Source of the DNA: Aidingimonas lacisalsi
GTDB lineage: Bacteria; Pseudomonadota; Gammaproteobacteria; Pseudomonadales; Halomonadaceae
Assembly (NCBI RefSeq): GCF_008079445.1
Contig: NZ_VRYH01000007.1
Coordinates: 62,001 to 126,000 of the forward strand
Reading direction: 5' to 3'
DNA: 64,000 nt
How positions within the stretch are numbered: the stretch's first letter is position 1; each line of letters opens with the position of its first letter. Shown here piece by piece: positions 1 to 8,490 of the stretch. Position numbers and translations under genes: made by a program. The notes under the pieces were generated by a model. That model was given only the letters and a program-made list of their open reading frames with translations, was not told the DNA's origin and searched no databases.

Positions 1-291
1 GCCGAGTGCCAAGCCTTTCTCGCGTTCGACCTCACGGCCATGGGCGGTCAGCATGATGATCGGTAGACGTGAGTGGTGCGGCGAGGCACGCAGCCGTTCC
101 AGCACATCGAATCCGCTCATGCCGGGTAAGCTGATATCCAGCAGCATCAGGTCGGGTGCGGTATCGGCAATACTTGCCATGGCACTTTCGCCATCCATCG
201 CCGTCATCACGTCAAACCCGGCTTGCTGCATGAGAAACTCCAGCGACAGTACGATGTTCGGCTCATCATCCACCACCAGGATCCGGGCCAT
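1..291 (-). CDS. Response regulator, receiver domain (partial, runs off window)
   Basis: Only the first 97 residues lie in the window; the gene continues past base 1. The start is the ATG whose complement is at 289-291. The N-terminus [20 protein letters not shown] is a CheY-like receiver: the acidic pair after strand 1 (VDDE), the phospho-acceptor Asp in the [17 protein letters not shown] stretch and the Thr of IIMLTAHG are all present, so it should be phosphorylatable by a histidine kinase. The output domain is not visible, so the target process cannot be stated. It is divergent from the glutathione transferase gene, and the 119 bases between them must hold both promoters. Identification as a receiver domain is firm; the subfamily is unknown. 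Confidence 0.9.
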   Translation of the reverse strand, partial: MARILVVDDEPNIVLSLEFLMQQAGFDVMTAMDGESAMASIADTAPDLMLLDISLPGMSGFDVLERLRASPHHSRLPIIMLTAHGREVEREKGLALG

Positions 292-410
292 GGGCGTCTC
301 CTTTGGCTGTTCTAGTCGAAGTTTAGTGTGCCGATCGCTTGATGCGAAAGACGACCTTGGCAGGAGTTGGTATGGTGGCGCGTTTCGAGTCCATGGGCTG
401 GGAGAACACG

Positions 411-1085
411 ATGATCAAGGTGCACCATCTGGCAAACTCGCGTTCCCAACGAGTGGTATGGCTGCTTGAAGAGCTCGGTGTCGATTACGAGATCGTCACC
501 TATCAACGCGACCCCAATACCATGCTGGCACCGGAATCGCTGAAGCGCGTTCACCCGCTAGGTAAGTCGCCGGTGATCAGTGACGACGAGCATGGCGGCC
601 GAGTCGTTGCGGAATCCGGTGCGATTCTCGAGTATTTACTTGAACGCTGCGGCGATGGCCGGTTGGGACCGCCGGCAGGGAGTGACGAGCGCTTGCGTTA
701 CCGTTTCTGGTTGCATCATGCAGAGGGCTCGGCCATGCCGCCACTGGTGATGCAACTGGTCTTTTCGCGCTTGGGCAAACCGCCGGTGCCGGCCCTGTTT
801 CGACCGATCGGCAAGCTCTTGGGTCAAGGCGTGCAGCAGAAGTTTCTCGATCCGCAGGTCGAGGACCTCATGAGCTTGTGGGAAAGCGAACTGGCCCGCT
901 CGACCTGGTTTGCCGGCAATGATTTTACCGCTGCCGATATCCAGATGAGTTTCCCGGTGCTGGCTGCAGACATACGTTTCGGTTTACAGGCTTACCCGCA
1001 TTTGACCGCATTCGTCGCACGCCTGCGTGAACGGACCGCGTACCAGCGTACGGTGGATAAAATTGGTGAGTTCGGCAGGGGATGA
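411..1085 (+). CDS. Glutathione S-transferase family protein
   Basis: A 224-residue cytosolic glutathione transferase. The N-terminal thioredoxin-like domain (about residues 1-85) begins [20 protein letters not shown] and has the cis-proline context GKSPVI followed by AESGAIL, the usual glutathione gamma-glutamyl contact. The all-helical C-terminal domain contains [13 protein letters not shown], matching the N-capping/hydrophobic staple motif of the family. An upstream in-frame ATG at 339 exists, but the ATG at 411 is preceded by GGGAGA at good spacing and gives the normal family N-terminus. Substrate cannot be deduced; the family conjugates or reduces electrophiles with glutathione. A short hairpin at the stop codon may end the transcript. 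Confidence 0.9.
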   Translation: MIKVHHLANSRSQRVVWLLEELGVDYEIVTYQRDPNTMLAPESLKRVHPLGKSPVISDDEHGGRVVAESGAILEYLLERCGDGRLGPPAGSDERLRYRFWLHHAEGSAMPPLVMQLVFSRLGKPPVPALFRPIGKLLGQGVQQKFLDPQVEDLMSLWESELARSTWFAGNDFTAADIQMSFPVLAADIRFGLQAYPHLTAFVARLRERTAYQRTVDKIGEFGRG

Positions 1086-1109
1086 ATTACGACTTTCGAC
1101 GTAATTTTG
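1085..1109 (+). terminator. Possible weak terminator after the glutathione transferase gene
   Basis: AATTACG (1085-1091) and CGTAATT (1100-1106) form a 7-bp stem with an 8-base loop, followed by a short T run. The stem is AT-rich, so it may be only partly efficient. Confidence 0.4.
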
Positions 1110-1215
1110 CCGTTACAGACAGATGGCGTATGGAATTATTTGCATCGAGTCATCACCATTAGGCGGATAACCATTATGACTGTCGACCACCGTACCACTC
1201 CCAGGAGCCACGCTC

Positions 1216-2892
1216 ATGAGTGCAATCGTTCTACTGGTGATCGGTCTTGGTGCCATGGCACTGGGGTACTTCGTGTATTCGAAGTTCATCGCCGAAAAGA
1301 TCTTCCGTCTGGATCCCGATTTTCGCACGCCGTCGTATGAATACGAGGACGGTGTTGACTATGTACCGACCAACCGCTTTGTCCTATGGGGACACCATTT
1401 CACGTCAGTGGCGGGGGCCGCTCCGATCGTCGGTCCGGCCATTGCGGTCATTTGGGGCTGGTTGCCGGCCTTTCTGTGGGTCATATTGGGCACAATCTTC
1501 TTTGCCGGCGTGCATGATGCCGGTGCAATCTGGGCGAGCGTACGCAACAAGGCCAGGTCGATTGGGGCTTTGACCGGTGACGTGGTCGGTAAACGGGCGC
1601 GCAGCCTGTTCATGGTCGTCATTTTCCTGGTGTTGTTGATGGTCAACGCCGTGTTTGCGGTGGTCATTGCCGGTTTGATGATGGACTTCTCGAGTGCCGT
1701 GGTGCCGGTCTGGGGGGCCATCCTGGTCGCGTTGATCATCGGGCAACTCATCTATCGGCGCATACTCAGCCTGCCTATGGTGTCTCTGCTCGGCGTCATC
1801 GCCCTGTATGCACTGATTGGTCTCGGGCCCTCGGTCCCTCTGCAGATGCCTGATGCGGTCGGAGGCATGTCGGGCAATGCCGTCTGGATTCTGATCCTGT
1901 TCGGTTATGCCACCATCGCTTCGCTGCTTCCGGTCTGGGTCTTGCTGCAGCCGCGCGATTACATCAATGGTCTGCAACTGTTCATCGGCCTGATCGTACT
2001 GTATGGCGCCATTGTGTTGATGAATCCCACGATGGTGGCACCGGCCTTCAACGAGAACGTGCCGGAGGGCACGCCATCGCTGTTACCGCTGCTGTTCGTG
2101 ACGATCGCTTGCGGAGCCATCTCCGGCTTCCACGGCTTGGTCTCTTCAGGTACGACCTCCAAGCAGCTCGACAAGGAGACGGATGTACGTTTCGTCGGTT
2201 ACTTTGGTGCCATAGGCGAAGGGTCGCTGGCTCTGGCCGCGATTCTGGCGGCGACGGCAGGTTTCGCCAGTGTCGCCGATTGGGAAAGTATGTACTCGGC
2301 CTTCGGCCAGGGGGGCGTGACGGCCTTTGTCGAAGGGGGAGCCTATATCATCAATCATGGTCTGGGGCTGCCGGAAGCGACGGCCGCGACGCTGTTGACC
2401 GTCATGGCCGCCCTGTTTGCCGGTACCACCATGGATACCGGGTTGCGGCTGCAGCGCTACATCTTTCAGGAATGGGGAGCAATCTATGGCCTCGACTGGA
2501 TGAAAAAGGGGGTTCCCGCGACATTGCTGGCGGTAGGCAGTTGCTTGTTGCTGGCCTTCGGTGCCGGTGGTGCTGATGGGTCTGGCGGTTTGATCATATG
2601 GCCATTGTTCGGTACGACCAATCAACTGCTGGCCGGCCTGACCCTGTTGGTCATCACTGTCATGCTGGTAAGGCTCAAACGCCCCATGTGGTACACACTG
2701 GCACCGCTGTGCTTCCTGTTGGTCATGACCGTCGCCGCACTGATCACACAACTGCGTGGTTTCTACAATGATGGCAACTACTTCCTGTTGTTTCTGGATA
2801 TCGTGGTGCTGATAGCTGCGGTCTTCGTGTCGCTGGAATGTGCCTCGACGCTCAAACGGCACCGTCGCGACGTCGCGCAACAGCAGGAATGA
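1216..2892 (+). CDS. cstA: CstA-family carbon starvation / peptide or pyruvate transporter
   Basis: A 558-residue polytopic inner-membrane protein of the CstA/BtsT family, whose E. coli members take up peptides and pyruvate. Family hallmarks are GHHFTSVAGAAPIVGPAIAV around residue 60 and GVHDAGAIWASVRN shortly after; many hydrophobic segments cover nearly the whole length. It is shorter than E. coli CstA and BtsT (about 700 residues), lacking much of the C-terminal extension. The start ATG follows AGGAG with suitable spacing. The gene is followed after 31 bases by a small Cys-Cys protein and then an ArsA-like ATPase on the same strand, suggesting one transcription unit. Substrate specificity (peptide or pyruvate) cannot be read from sequence alone. 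Confidence 0.9.
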   Translation: MSAIVLLVIGLGAMALGYFVYSKFIAEKIFRLDPDFRTPSYEYEDGVDYVPTNRFVLWGHHFTSVAGAAPIVGPAIAVIWGWLPAFLWVILGTIFFAGVHDAGAIWASVRNKARSIGALTGDVVGKRARSLFMVVIFLVLLMVNAVFAVVIAGLMMDFSSAVVPVWGAILVALIIGQLIYRRILSLPMVSLLGVIALYALIGLGPSVPLQMPDAVGGMSGNAVWILILFGYATIASLLPVWVLLQPRDYINGLQLFIGLIVLYGAIVLMNPTMVAPAFNENVPEGTPSLLPLLFVTIACGAISGFHGLVSSGTTSKQLDKETDVRFVGYFGAIGEGSLALAAILAATAGFASVADWESMYSAFGQGGVTAFVEGGAYIINHGLGLPEATAATLLTVMAALFAGTTMDTGLRLQRYIFQEWGAIYGLDWMKKGVPATLLAVGSCLLLAFGAGGADGSGGLIIWPLFGTTNQLLAGLTLLVITVMLVRLKRPMWYTLAPLCFLLVMTVAALITQLRGFYNDGNYFLLFLDIVVLIAAVFVSLECASTLKRHRRDVAQQQE

Positions 2893-2923
2893 GAAACTCT
2901 GTGAGTCTTGCGAGGAGTGGGAC

Positions 2924-3226
2924 ATGAAAGACGATCGTGACGATGACCATGACGCTCGTCGCGACGGGTGGCGGGCCTGGCTGAGTCAGGCCCGCTTCTT
3001 CGCTGAGGAGGTGTACTCAGCCCGCTACCGCGGTGCGATAGCGCGAGCCCGGCGAGATGAAGACGATCTGTTCATGCTGCTGGTCTTTTCGGAAATGATG
3101 GGGGTGCCCAATCCAGCATCCTATTACACCCTGGAATTGCAGCCGTTGTTACTGGAACGCTTTCACGACTGGCACAAGCGAATGGGCATGGAGCGTTCGC
3201 CACTCGACCACTTTCGGTGCTGTTGA
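2924..3226 (+). CDS. Small protein ending in Cys-Cys (cory-CC-star-like)
   Basis: A 100-residue acidic-to-basic protein with no signal peptide or clear membrane segment. It ends exactly in ...DHFRCC followed by the stop codon, and the core contains AEEVYSARYRGAIARARRDE and FSEMMGVPNPASYYTLEL. From memory, a small protein family named cory-CC-star, defined by a C-terminal Cys-Cys, occurs beside cstA and an ArsA-like ATPase; both length and context fit. The ATG is chosen over an upstream in-frame ATG at 2840 because GAGGAG precedes it and the earlier start would overlap cstA. Function is unknown. The terminal cysteines could be lipidated, bind a metal or form a redox pair; this is inference only. 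Confidence 0.8.
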   Translation: MKDDRDDDHDARRDGWRAWLSQARFFAEEVYSARYRGAIARARRDEDDLFMLLVFSEMMGVPNPASYYTLELQPLLLERFHDWHKRMGMERSPLDHFRCC

Positions 3227-3293
3227 CATCTTGACGATGGGTGTCGTCGGGCGTCTCATGTATCGCCACCTGTGTCAGTGACTGGAGTCGACC

Positions 3294-4301
3294 ATGGATA
3301 AACTGCTTGAACACCGTCTGCTATGGGTGGGCGGCAAGGGAGGCGTCGGCAAGACCTCGGTCGCGGCAGCACTGGCGGTATTGGCGGCGCGTCGGGGGCG
3401 CCGTGTGCTCATTGTCTCGACCGACCCGGCGCACAGCCTCGGTGATGTCTTCGATCGCAGCCTGGGTGATGATCCACGTCGTTTGTTACCGGGGCTGGAT
3501 GGCATGGAAATTGATCCCGATGCCGAGGTCGATGCTCACCTCAAGCGTGTAATCGATCAAATGAGACGGTTCGCCGCCCCCGAAATGATGGGCGAACTGG
3601 AGCGTCAGATGCGTACTACGCGGGAATCGCCGGGTACCCAGGAGGCGGCGTTGCTGGAGCGCCTGGCCCGGTTGGTGACCGCCGATGACGATGCCTATGA
3701 CATGCTCATATTCGATACCGCGCCTACCGGTCATACGCTGCGTCTATTGACCCTTCCGGAAGCCATGGCAGCCTGGACCGATGGATTGCTGGCCCATAAC
3801 CGCAAGTCGGAAGAACTGGGCAAGGTTCTCAAACACCTGACCCCGAAGGGTGGGCGAGACGTGTCGACGCCGTTCGACGATCCTCAGGAGGATGCCCTCA
3901 GCGATCTCGATGACCGTACGCGTGATGTCGCCCGGACGCTATTGGATCGTCGCCGCCTGTTCCATCGCGCACGCCGCTGTATCGCCAATCCTGAACAGAG
4001 TGCCTTCCTGTTCGTGATGACACCGGAACGCTTGCCGATTCTGGAAACGGGACGCGCGGTCCAAGCCCTGGAAGAGGCCGATATCCCGGTGGCCGGGACC
4101 ATCGTCAATCGCGTCATACCCGAGGATGCCGATGGGGAATTTCTGCAGCGACGGCGGCGTCAGGAGGCGACATACCTGCAACGTATCGACGAGGAACTGG
4201 GGCATCTGTCGCGGCCTAGACTTCCCTGGCTGCCTACCGACATCCAGGGGATGACGGTGTTGGAAGACGTCGCCGATCGTCTCGAATCGATTGGCTTGTG
4301 A
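3294..4301 (+). CDS. ArsA/Get3-family P-loop ATPase
   Basis: A 335-residue soluble ATPase. The deviant Walker A motif GGKGGVGKTSVAAALAV lies near residues 13-29, switch I is STDPAHSLGDVF, and switch II is FDTAPTGHTLRLL, all diagnostic of the ArsA/Get3 family. It has a single domain, unlike the duplicated ArsA of arsenite pumps. Only one cysteine is visible (RRCIANPEQ), so neither the arsenite-binding cysteines of ArsA nor the Get3 zinc CxxC motif is present. That argues against arsenite efflux, and no arsB or arsR lies nearby. Context (cstA and the Cys-Cys protein) suggests work on a membrane protein or a small tail-bearing client, but this is inference. Confidence 0.85.
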   Translation: MDKLLEHRLLWVGGKGGVGKTSVAAALAVLAARRGRRVLIVSTDPAHSLGDVFDRSLGDDPRRLLPGLDGMEIDPDAEVDAHLKRVIDQMRRFAAPEMMGELERQMRTTRESPGTQEAALLERLARLVTADDDAYDMLIFDTAPTGHTLRLLTLPEAMAAWTDGLLAHNRKSEELGKVLKHLTPKGGRDVSTPFDDPQEDALSDLDDRTRDVARTLLDRRRLFHRARRCIANPEQSAFLFVMTPERLPILETGRAVQALEEADIPVAGTIVNRVIPEDADGEFLQRRRRQEATYLQRIDEELGHLSRPRLPWLPTDIQGMTVLEDVADRLESIGL

Positions 4302-4318
4302 CAGGGATCGAGTGATCG

Positions 4319-5380
4319 ATGAAAGGTCTGTTGCTATCGGCGTATGCTGCCGTGAGCCATCGGCACTGGGTGCGCGGGATTCAGCACCATGTTCGAGATA
4401 TCGAGTGGCATGTACTGGAATTGGCTCCGCGTCATTTTCGTTGGCGGATTCGCGGCAATCCGCTGAGCTGGATGCTCGACGCTGGGGAGGTGCTGGAAGC
4501 GGAGTACGACATCGTACTGGCGACATCGATGGTGGACCTGGCCACTCTGGTTGGCTTGTATCCGCACCTCGGCCGTGCGCACAAGATCGTCTACTTCCAT
4601 GAGAACCAGTTTGCCTATCCGCTGGCGGCTGGACAGAAGCCCCAGGGCGAACCTTTGATGGTCAACCTGTATTCGGCGCTGACGGCCGATCGCGTTGCCT
4701 TCAATACCGCCTACAATCGCGATAGTTTTCTGGAGGGGGCGCGTCGATTCCTGAAGCAGATGCCGGAAAGAGTACCCATCGAATCGACGTTGGAGCGCCT
4801 GGGCAGAGAGGCTCACATCGTGCCGGTACCGATAGCGGATCGCGTGGCGAGCGATGCGCCGGTAGTACCGTGTCGGGGACGACGTATCGTCTGGAATCAT
4901 CGCTGGGAGTATGACAAGAATCCCGATGATTTCTTCGGTGCCCTGAAGGTACTCCAGAGGCGAGGCGTCGAGTTCGAGGTGGCGGTGATGGGGCAGCAGT
5001 TCCGTCGGCATCCTGCCATCTTCGACGCCGCACGGGAGTGGCTGGATGGTCGTATCCTGTGTTGGGGAGCACAACCCGACGACCAGTATTGGGAGATCCT
5101 CGCACACGCCGACATCGTCGTTTCCACGACCTGGCATGAATTCCAGGGGATATCGATCATGGAAGCCGCTCAATATGGTTGTCTGCCACTGGTGCCTGAA
5201 CGCTTGTGCTTTCCGGAGTTGTATCCGCCGGCCTATCGTTACGATGGCACCGAAGCCGATCTTGCGGCACGGCTGGCGCAGTGGCTTCAGACACCTGACA
5301 GCCGGCCCGACCCGTTGGATACCTCTTCCTGGCAATGGTCCCATCTGGCAGCGGTCTATCGGCGTCTATTGATCGATTAA
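4319..5380 (+). CDS. DUF3524 glycosyltransferase (tRNA-queuosine mannosyltransferase-like)
   Basis: A 353-residue GT-B-type glycosyltransferase. The N-terminal domain begins MKGLLLSAYAAVSHRHWVRG with YFHENQFAYPLA near residue 98, features I associate with DUF3524, the family that includes vertebrate GTDC1/QTMAN, which mannosylates queuosine in tRNA-Asp. The C-terminal half has RRIVWNHRWEYDKNPDDFF and VSTTWHEFQGISIMEAAQYG, a typical GT4-like nucleotide-sugar site with the acidic residue of the EAAQ stretch. It starts 17 bases after the ATPase stop and ends tail-to-tail with nth. The tRNA role is known for the animal enzyme; transfer to this bacterial homologue is by family only. Confidence 0.75.
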   Translation: MKGLLLSAYAAVSHRHWVRGIQHHVRDIEWHVLELAPRHFRWRIRGNPLSWMLDAGEVLEAEYDIVLATSMVDLATLVGLYPHLGRAHKIVYFHENQFAYPLAAGQKPQGEPLMVNLYSALTADRVAFNTAYNRDSFLEGARRFLKQMPERVPIESTLERLGREAHIVPVPIADRVASDAPVVPCRGRRIVWNHRWEYDKNPDDFFGALKVLQRRGVEFEVAVMGQQFRRHPAIFDAAREWLDGRILCWGAQPDDQYWEILAHADIVVSTTWHEFQGISIMEAAQYGCLPLVPERLCFPELYPPAYRYDGTEADLAARLAQWLQTPDSRPDPLDTSSWQWSHLAAVYRRLLID

Positions 5381-6012
5381 ATGTCCGTCTTGTCCTGGTA
5401 CTCGCAGAGATCCTCGATGACGCAGCTACCACAGCGGGGCCTGCGTGCAATGCAGGTATAGCGGCCATGCAGGATCAGCCAGTGATGGGCATCCTGGCGA
5501 AACTCCCTGGGCACGTGACGCATCAGCTTCTCTTCGACTTCCACCACATTCTTGCCGGGGGCAATACGGGTGCGGTTGGCGACCCGGAAAATGTGCGTAT
5601 CCACTGCAATCGTGGGCTCACCGAACGCGGTGTTCAGGATCACGTTGGCCGTCTTTCGACCAACGCCGGGTAGCGCTTCCAGTTCCGCACGAGTCCGGGG
5701 AACGTCACCGTCATGGCGTTCGACCAGCAGACGACAGGTCTTGATCAGGTTCTCGGCCTTGGAGTTGTATAGGCCAATGGTCTTGATGTACTCCTTCAGG
5801 CCATCGACGCCCAGATCGAGAATCTCCTGGGGGGTGTTGGCGATGGGAAATAGGCGAGCGGTGGCTTTGTTGACGCCGACATCGGTCGCTTGGGCGGAAA
5901 GCAGCACGGCCGTGAGTAACTCGAACGGCGTATGCCAATTGAGTTCCGTCGTCGGTTCGGGCATGGAGTCGCGCAAGCGAGTGAATATTTCGTAGCGTTT
6001 CTGGGCGTTCAT
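5377..6012 (-). CDS. nth: Endonuclease III (DNA glycosylase/AP lyase)
   Basis: Endonuclease III removes oxidised pyrimidines and nicks the abasic site in base-excision repair. The 211-residue protein has the helix-hairpin-helix LPGVGRKTANVILNTAFG with catalytic Lys (GRKTAN) and catalytic Asp in AVDTHIFRVANR, plus a C-terminal 4Fe-4S motif C-x6-C-x2-C-x5-C (CIARRPRCGSCVIEDLC). The ATG at 6012 is preferred over an in-frame TTG at 6024. It is the last gene of the rnf operon, the same arrangement as rsx-nth in enterics. Its TAA stop lies inside a TTAA (5377-5380) that also supplies the TAA of the converging glycosyltransferase gene. Confidence 0.95.
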   Translation of the reverse strand: MNAQKRYEIFTRLRDSMPEPTTELNWHTPFELLTAVLLSAQATDVGVNKATARLFPIANTPQEILDLGVDGLKEYIKTIGLYNSKAENLIKTCRLLVERHDGDVPRTRAELEALPGVGRKTANVILNTAFGEPTIAVDTHIFRVANRTRIAPGKNVVEVEEKLMRHVPREFRQDAHHWLILHGRYTCIARRPRCGSCVIEDLCEYQDKTDI

Positions 6013-6068
6013 TGTCGCGTCCAACGTAAGCAGTTACTGAGCATTGATGTGTGAAAAGCGCATTGTGT

Positions 6069-6770
6069 CTAGCGGATGACGCCGGTCACACGGACTCGCC
6101 GGCTTTCCGTGGCCGAGTGGGTAAGGCGCTGACGGCGACGCGCCAGATGATCATCTATCCAGTTCTTCAAAGCGATCAATAACCCGGTTGCAAAGAAAGC
6201 GCCGGGTGGAAGGATAAAAAACAGGAAATCGTAGTTCGCGAATACGGTGACCTGCCAATCGGCGGCGACGGGGCCGAGCAACTGCTGCATGTCGGCGAAC
6301 AATGTACCCCGCCCGACCATTTCGCGTAGACCACCGAGCAATATCAGCACGGCTGCGAACCCAAGTCCCATCATCAAACCGTCGGTGGCGGCGGGTAGCA
6401 GCGAGTTTTTCGACGCGAAGGCATCGGCGCGTCCGAGAATGGCGCAGTTAGTGACGATCAATGGTATGAATATGCCCAATGTCTGGTGCAACTCGAAGGT
6501 ATAGGCCTGCATCAATAGATCGGCACAGGTAACGAACGCGGCGATGATCATCACGAAAGCGGGAAGGCGCACGCTGGCCGGGACATGGTGACGAATCATC
6601 GATACCGACACGTTCGCGCCGATCAGTACCATCAAGGTGGCTAACCCTAATCCCATGGCATTGACCACACTGTTACTGACGGCCAGCAACGGGCATAAGC
6701 CGAGCAACTGAACCAGGGCTGGGTTGTTGCTCCACAAACCATTGCGGGCGAGTTCGTTGAACTGGCTCAT
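6069..6770 (-). CDS. rnfE: Rnf/Rsx electron transport complex subunit E
   Basis: A 233-residue integral membrane subunit of the Rnf complex, paralogous to NqrD. Six hydrophobic segments are visible, with the paired motifs [20 protein letters not shown] and [16 protein letters not shown]; their cysteines hold the inter-membrane iron-sulphur site in this family. The start at 6770 ([12 protein letters not shown]) overlaps the rnfG stop as ATGA and is preferred to an upstream start at 6800. The C-terminal tail is basic. It is translationally coupled to rnfG and 56 bases ahead of nth. Confidence 0.95.
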   Translation of the reverse strand: MSQFNELARNGLWSNNPALVQLLGLCPLLAVSNSVVNAMGLGLATLMVLIGANVSVSMIRHHVPASVRLPAFVMIIAAFVTCADLLMQAYTFELHQTLGIFIPLIVTNCAILGRADAFASKNSLLPAATDGLMMGLGFAAVLILLGGLREMVGRGTLFADMQQLLGPVAADWQVTVFANYDFLFFILPPGAFFATGLLIALKNWIDDHLARRRQRLTHSATESRRVRVTGVIR

Positions 6771-7420
6771 TGGGGGGTATCCTGTTTCGTCTCCTGCCAA
6801 CGGTCACGGTGATTTTCAGCGTAAACCAGACTGCGATGCACGGCCTGGACGACGGCGCGAGGCGTAATGGTGGCACCGGTAAACGCATCGAACTCGCCAC
6901 CGTTCGATGCCACTTCCCAACCATCGTCATCGGGATCGCCTAGGCTACGACCGTTGAACGACTTGATCCAGTCGCTTTTGCGTCGTTCGATCTTGTCGCC
7001 AAGGCCGGGGGTTTCCTGATGCCGAGTGACACGTACACCGCTGACTGTGCCGGCATCGGTGATTCCCACCAGTAACTCGATATCGCCGTTGTAACCGTTG
7101 CCGGCAATGACCGGCAGAATCACGGTACCACGCTCATCGTGGGTGACGCGCCATGCCTGGAACGTGTCCGGATGACCAAGTGCGTCATTGGCGGGCAGTT
7201 GTAGCGTGTTGTCGAGTATCGAGCGAATCGGCATGTCACGCAGGTGGGATGGGAGAACTTCACCAAGCAGACGATGACGCCCTGCCAATCGGTTGTCGGC
7301 AATACGCTCTTCCGTCAACGCGCGCGTCGCGGCAACCACACCCACCGTGACCATGGCGAACATCCCCAGGCCTAGCGCCGCTCGAACGGTGGCGCGTATC
7401 AGATCCCGGCGTTCGCTCAT
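6767..7420 (-). CDS. rnfG: Rnf/Rsx complex subunit G (covalent FMN protein)
   Basis: A 217-residue membrane-anchored flavoprotein of the Rnf complex facing the periplasm. One N-terminal transmembrane helix (about residues 12-31) is followed by an FMN-binding domain. The covalent flavin site reads [14 protein letters not shown], with the acceptor Thr expected at residue 184 in TGAT; ApbE attaches FMN there in this family. [11 protein letters not shown] (about 134-144) is the other family signature. Start and stop codons overlap those of rnfD and rnfE (ATGA overlaps), so the operon is translationally coupled. Confidence 0.95.
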   Translation of the reverse strand: MSERRDLIRATVRAALGLGMFAMVTVGVVAATRALTEERIADNRLAGRHRLLGEVLPSHLRDMPIRSILDNTLQLPANDALGHPDTFQAWRVTHDERGTVILPVIAGNGYNGDIELLVGITDAGTVSGVRVTRHQETPGLGDKIERRKSDWIKSFNGRSLGDPDDDGWEVASNGGEFDAFTGATITPRAVVQAVHRSLVYAENHRDRWQETKQDTPQ

Positions 7421-8490
7421 GAAGACTCCTCGTCGTGATCGATCTTGGGCTTGATGCCGCGGCGCGGTCGTGAATGGCCATAGGCTCTGGGCTGAGTGTA
7501 ATAGTCGATGAAGGGCACGCTGAAGTTCATCAGCAAAACGGCGAATGCAACGGCATCCGGGTAGGCGCCAGTGGTTCGGATTACCATGATCAGCAAACCG
7601 ATGCCGGCGCCATAGAGTAGCTTTCCACGTCGACTGGTGGCGGCACTGACGGGATCGGTGGCGATGAAGAAAGCACCGAATAGCGTGGCGCCTCCCAACA
7701 GATGGAACAACGGCGAACCGTAATGACTGGGATCGATCGCGTATAGCAGGGTGGCTGCGACGATCAGACTACCGATCAGCGCGACCGGGATATGCCAGTC
7801 GATGATTCGCTTGTAGAGCAACAGCAAGCCACCTGCCAGCCAAGCCAGCGATACGCTGTACCAGGCTGCCAAGGTACCTTCGGGCAGTGGTGATGATGCC
7901 CAGAACTCGCTGGCCATGAGCATCTCGGGCTTGTTTCTGAAAGCGTCAAGCGCGGTAGCGCCGGTCCAGGTATCTGCCGCATCTTGCGGTGTCATTCCGA
8001 CAACATGGGCGAGCGTGTCGATCACGCCGGGCGCTTGGGCACCGAATGGACCATGAGGTGCCGCCCATTGCGTCATGTCCACGGGGAATGATACGAGCAG
8101 CAGCGCATAACCCGCCATGGCGGGATTGAAAGGGTTGTGTCCCAACCCGCCGAATAGTTGTTTGGTCACGACGATGGCCATCGTCATGCCGACCAGTAGC
8201 AGCCACCAGGGCGAGGCCGGAGGCAACGATGCTCCGAGCAGTATTCCCGTGACCAGTGCGCTGTTGTCACTCAGAGTGGTGGCGACAGGGCGGCGGCGTA
8301 GTCGTAATACCAGGGTCTCCAGGCCCACTCCCATCACGGCGGCCAGCAACACATTGGTTATTACCCCCCAGCCGAAATGCCAGGTCAGCATGACGATGCC
8401 GGGTAGGGTCGCGGTAATGACCCAGCCCATGAGTCGGCCACTGTCACTGGCCTGGCGAGCCGCCGTCTGACTGGCATGCATCAGACTCAT
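7417..8490 (-). CDS. rnfD: Rnf/Rsx complex subunit D (covalent FMN membrane protein)
   Basis: A 357-residue polytopic subunit related to NqrB. The covalent FMN motif TWTGATALDAF puts the acceptor Thr at residue 179; GLGHNPFNPAMAGYALLL and FIATDPVSAATSRRGKLLYG are strongly conserved in the RnfD/NqrB family. Multiple hydrophobic helices surround a periplasmic loop. It overlaps rnfC upstream and rnfG downstream by four bases each. The protein carries electrons and contributes to ion translocation across the inner membrane. Confidence 0.95.
   Translation of the reverse strand: MSLMHASQTAARQASDSGRLMGWVITATLPGIVMLTWHFGWGVITNVLLAAVMGVGLETLVLRLRRRPVATTLSDNSALVTGILLGASLPPASPWWLLLVGMTMAIVVTKQLFGGLGHNPFNPAMAGYALLLVSFPVDMTQWAAPHGPFGAQAPGVIDTLAHVVGMTPQDAADTWTGATALDAFRNKPEMLMASEFWASSPLPEGTLAAWYSVSLAWLAGGLLLLYKRIIDWHIPVALIGSLIVAATLLYAIDPSHYGSPLFHLLGGATLFGAFFIATDPVSAATSRRGKLLYGAGIGLLIMVIRTTGAYPDAVAFAVLLMNFSVPFIDYYTQPRAYGHSRPRRGIKPKIDHDEESS

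Noticed and set aside
3294-4301. Arsenite pump ATPase
   Set aside because: Single-domain protein without the arsenite-binding cysteines and no arsB/arsR nearby; only the ATPase fold is shared.
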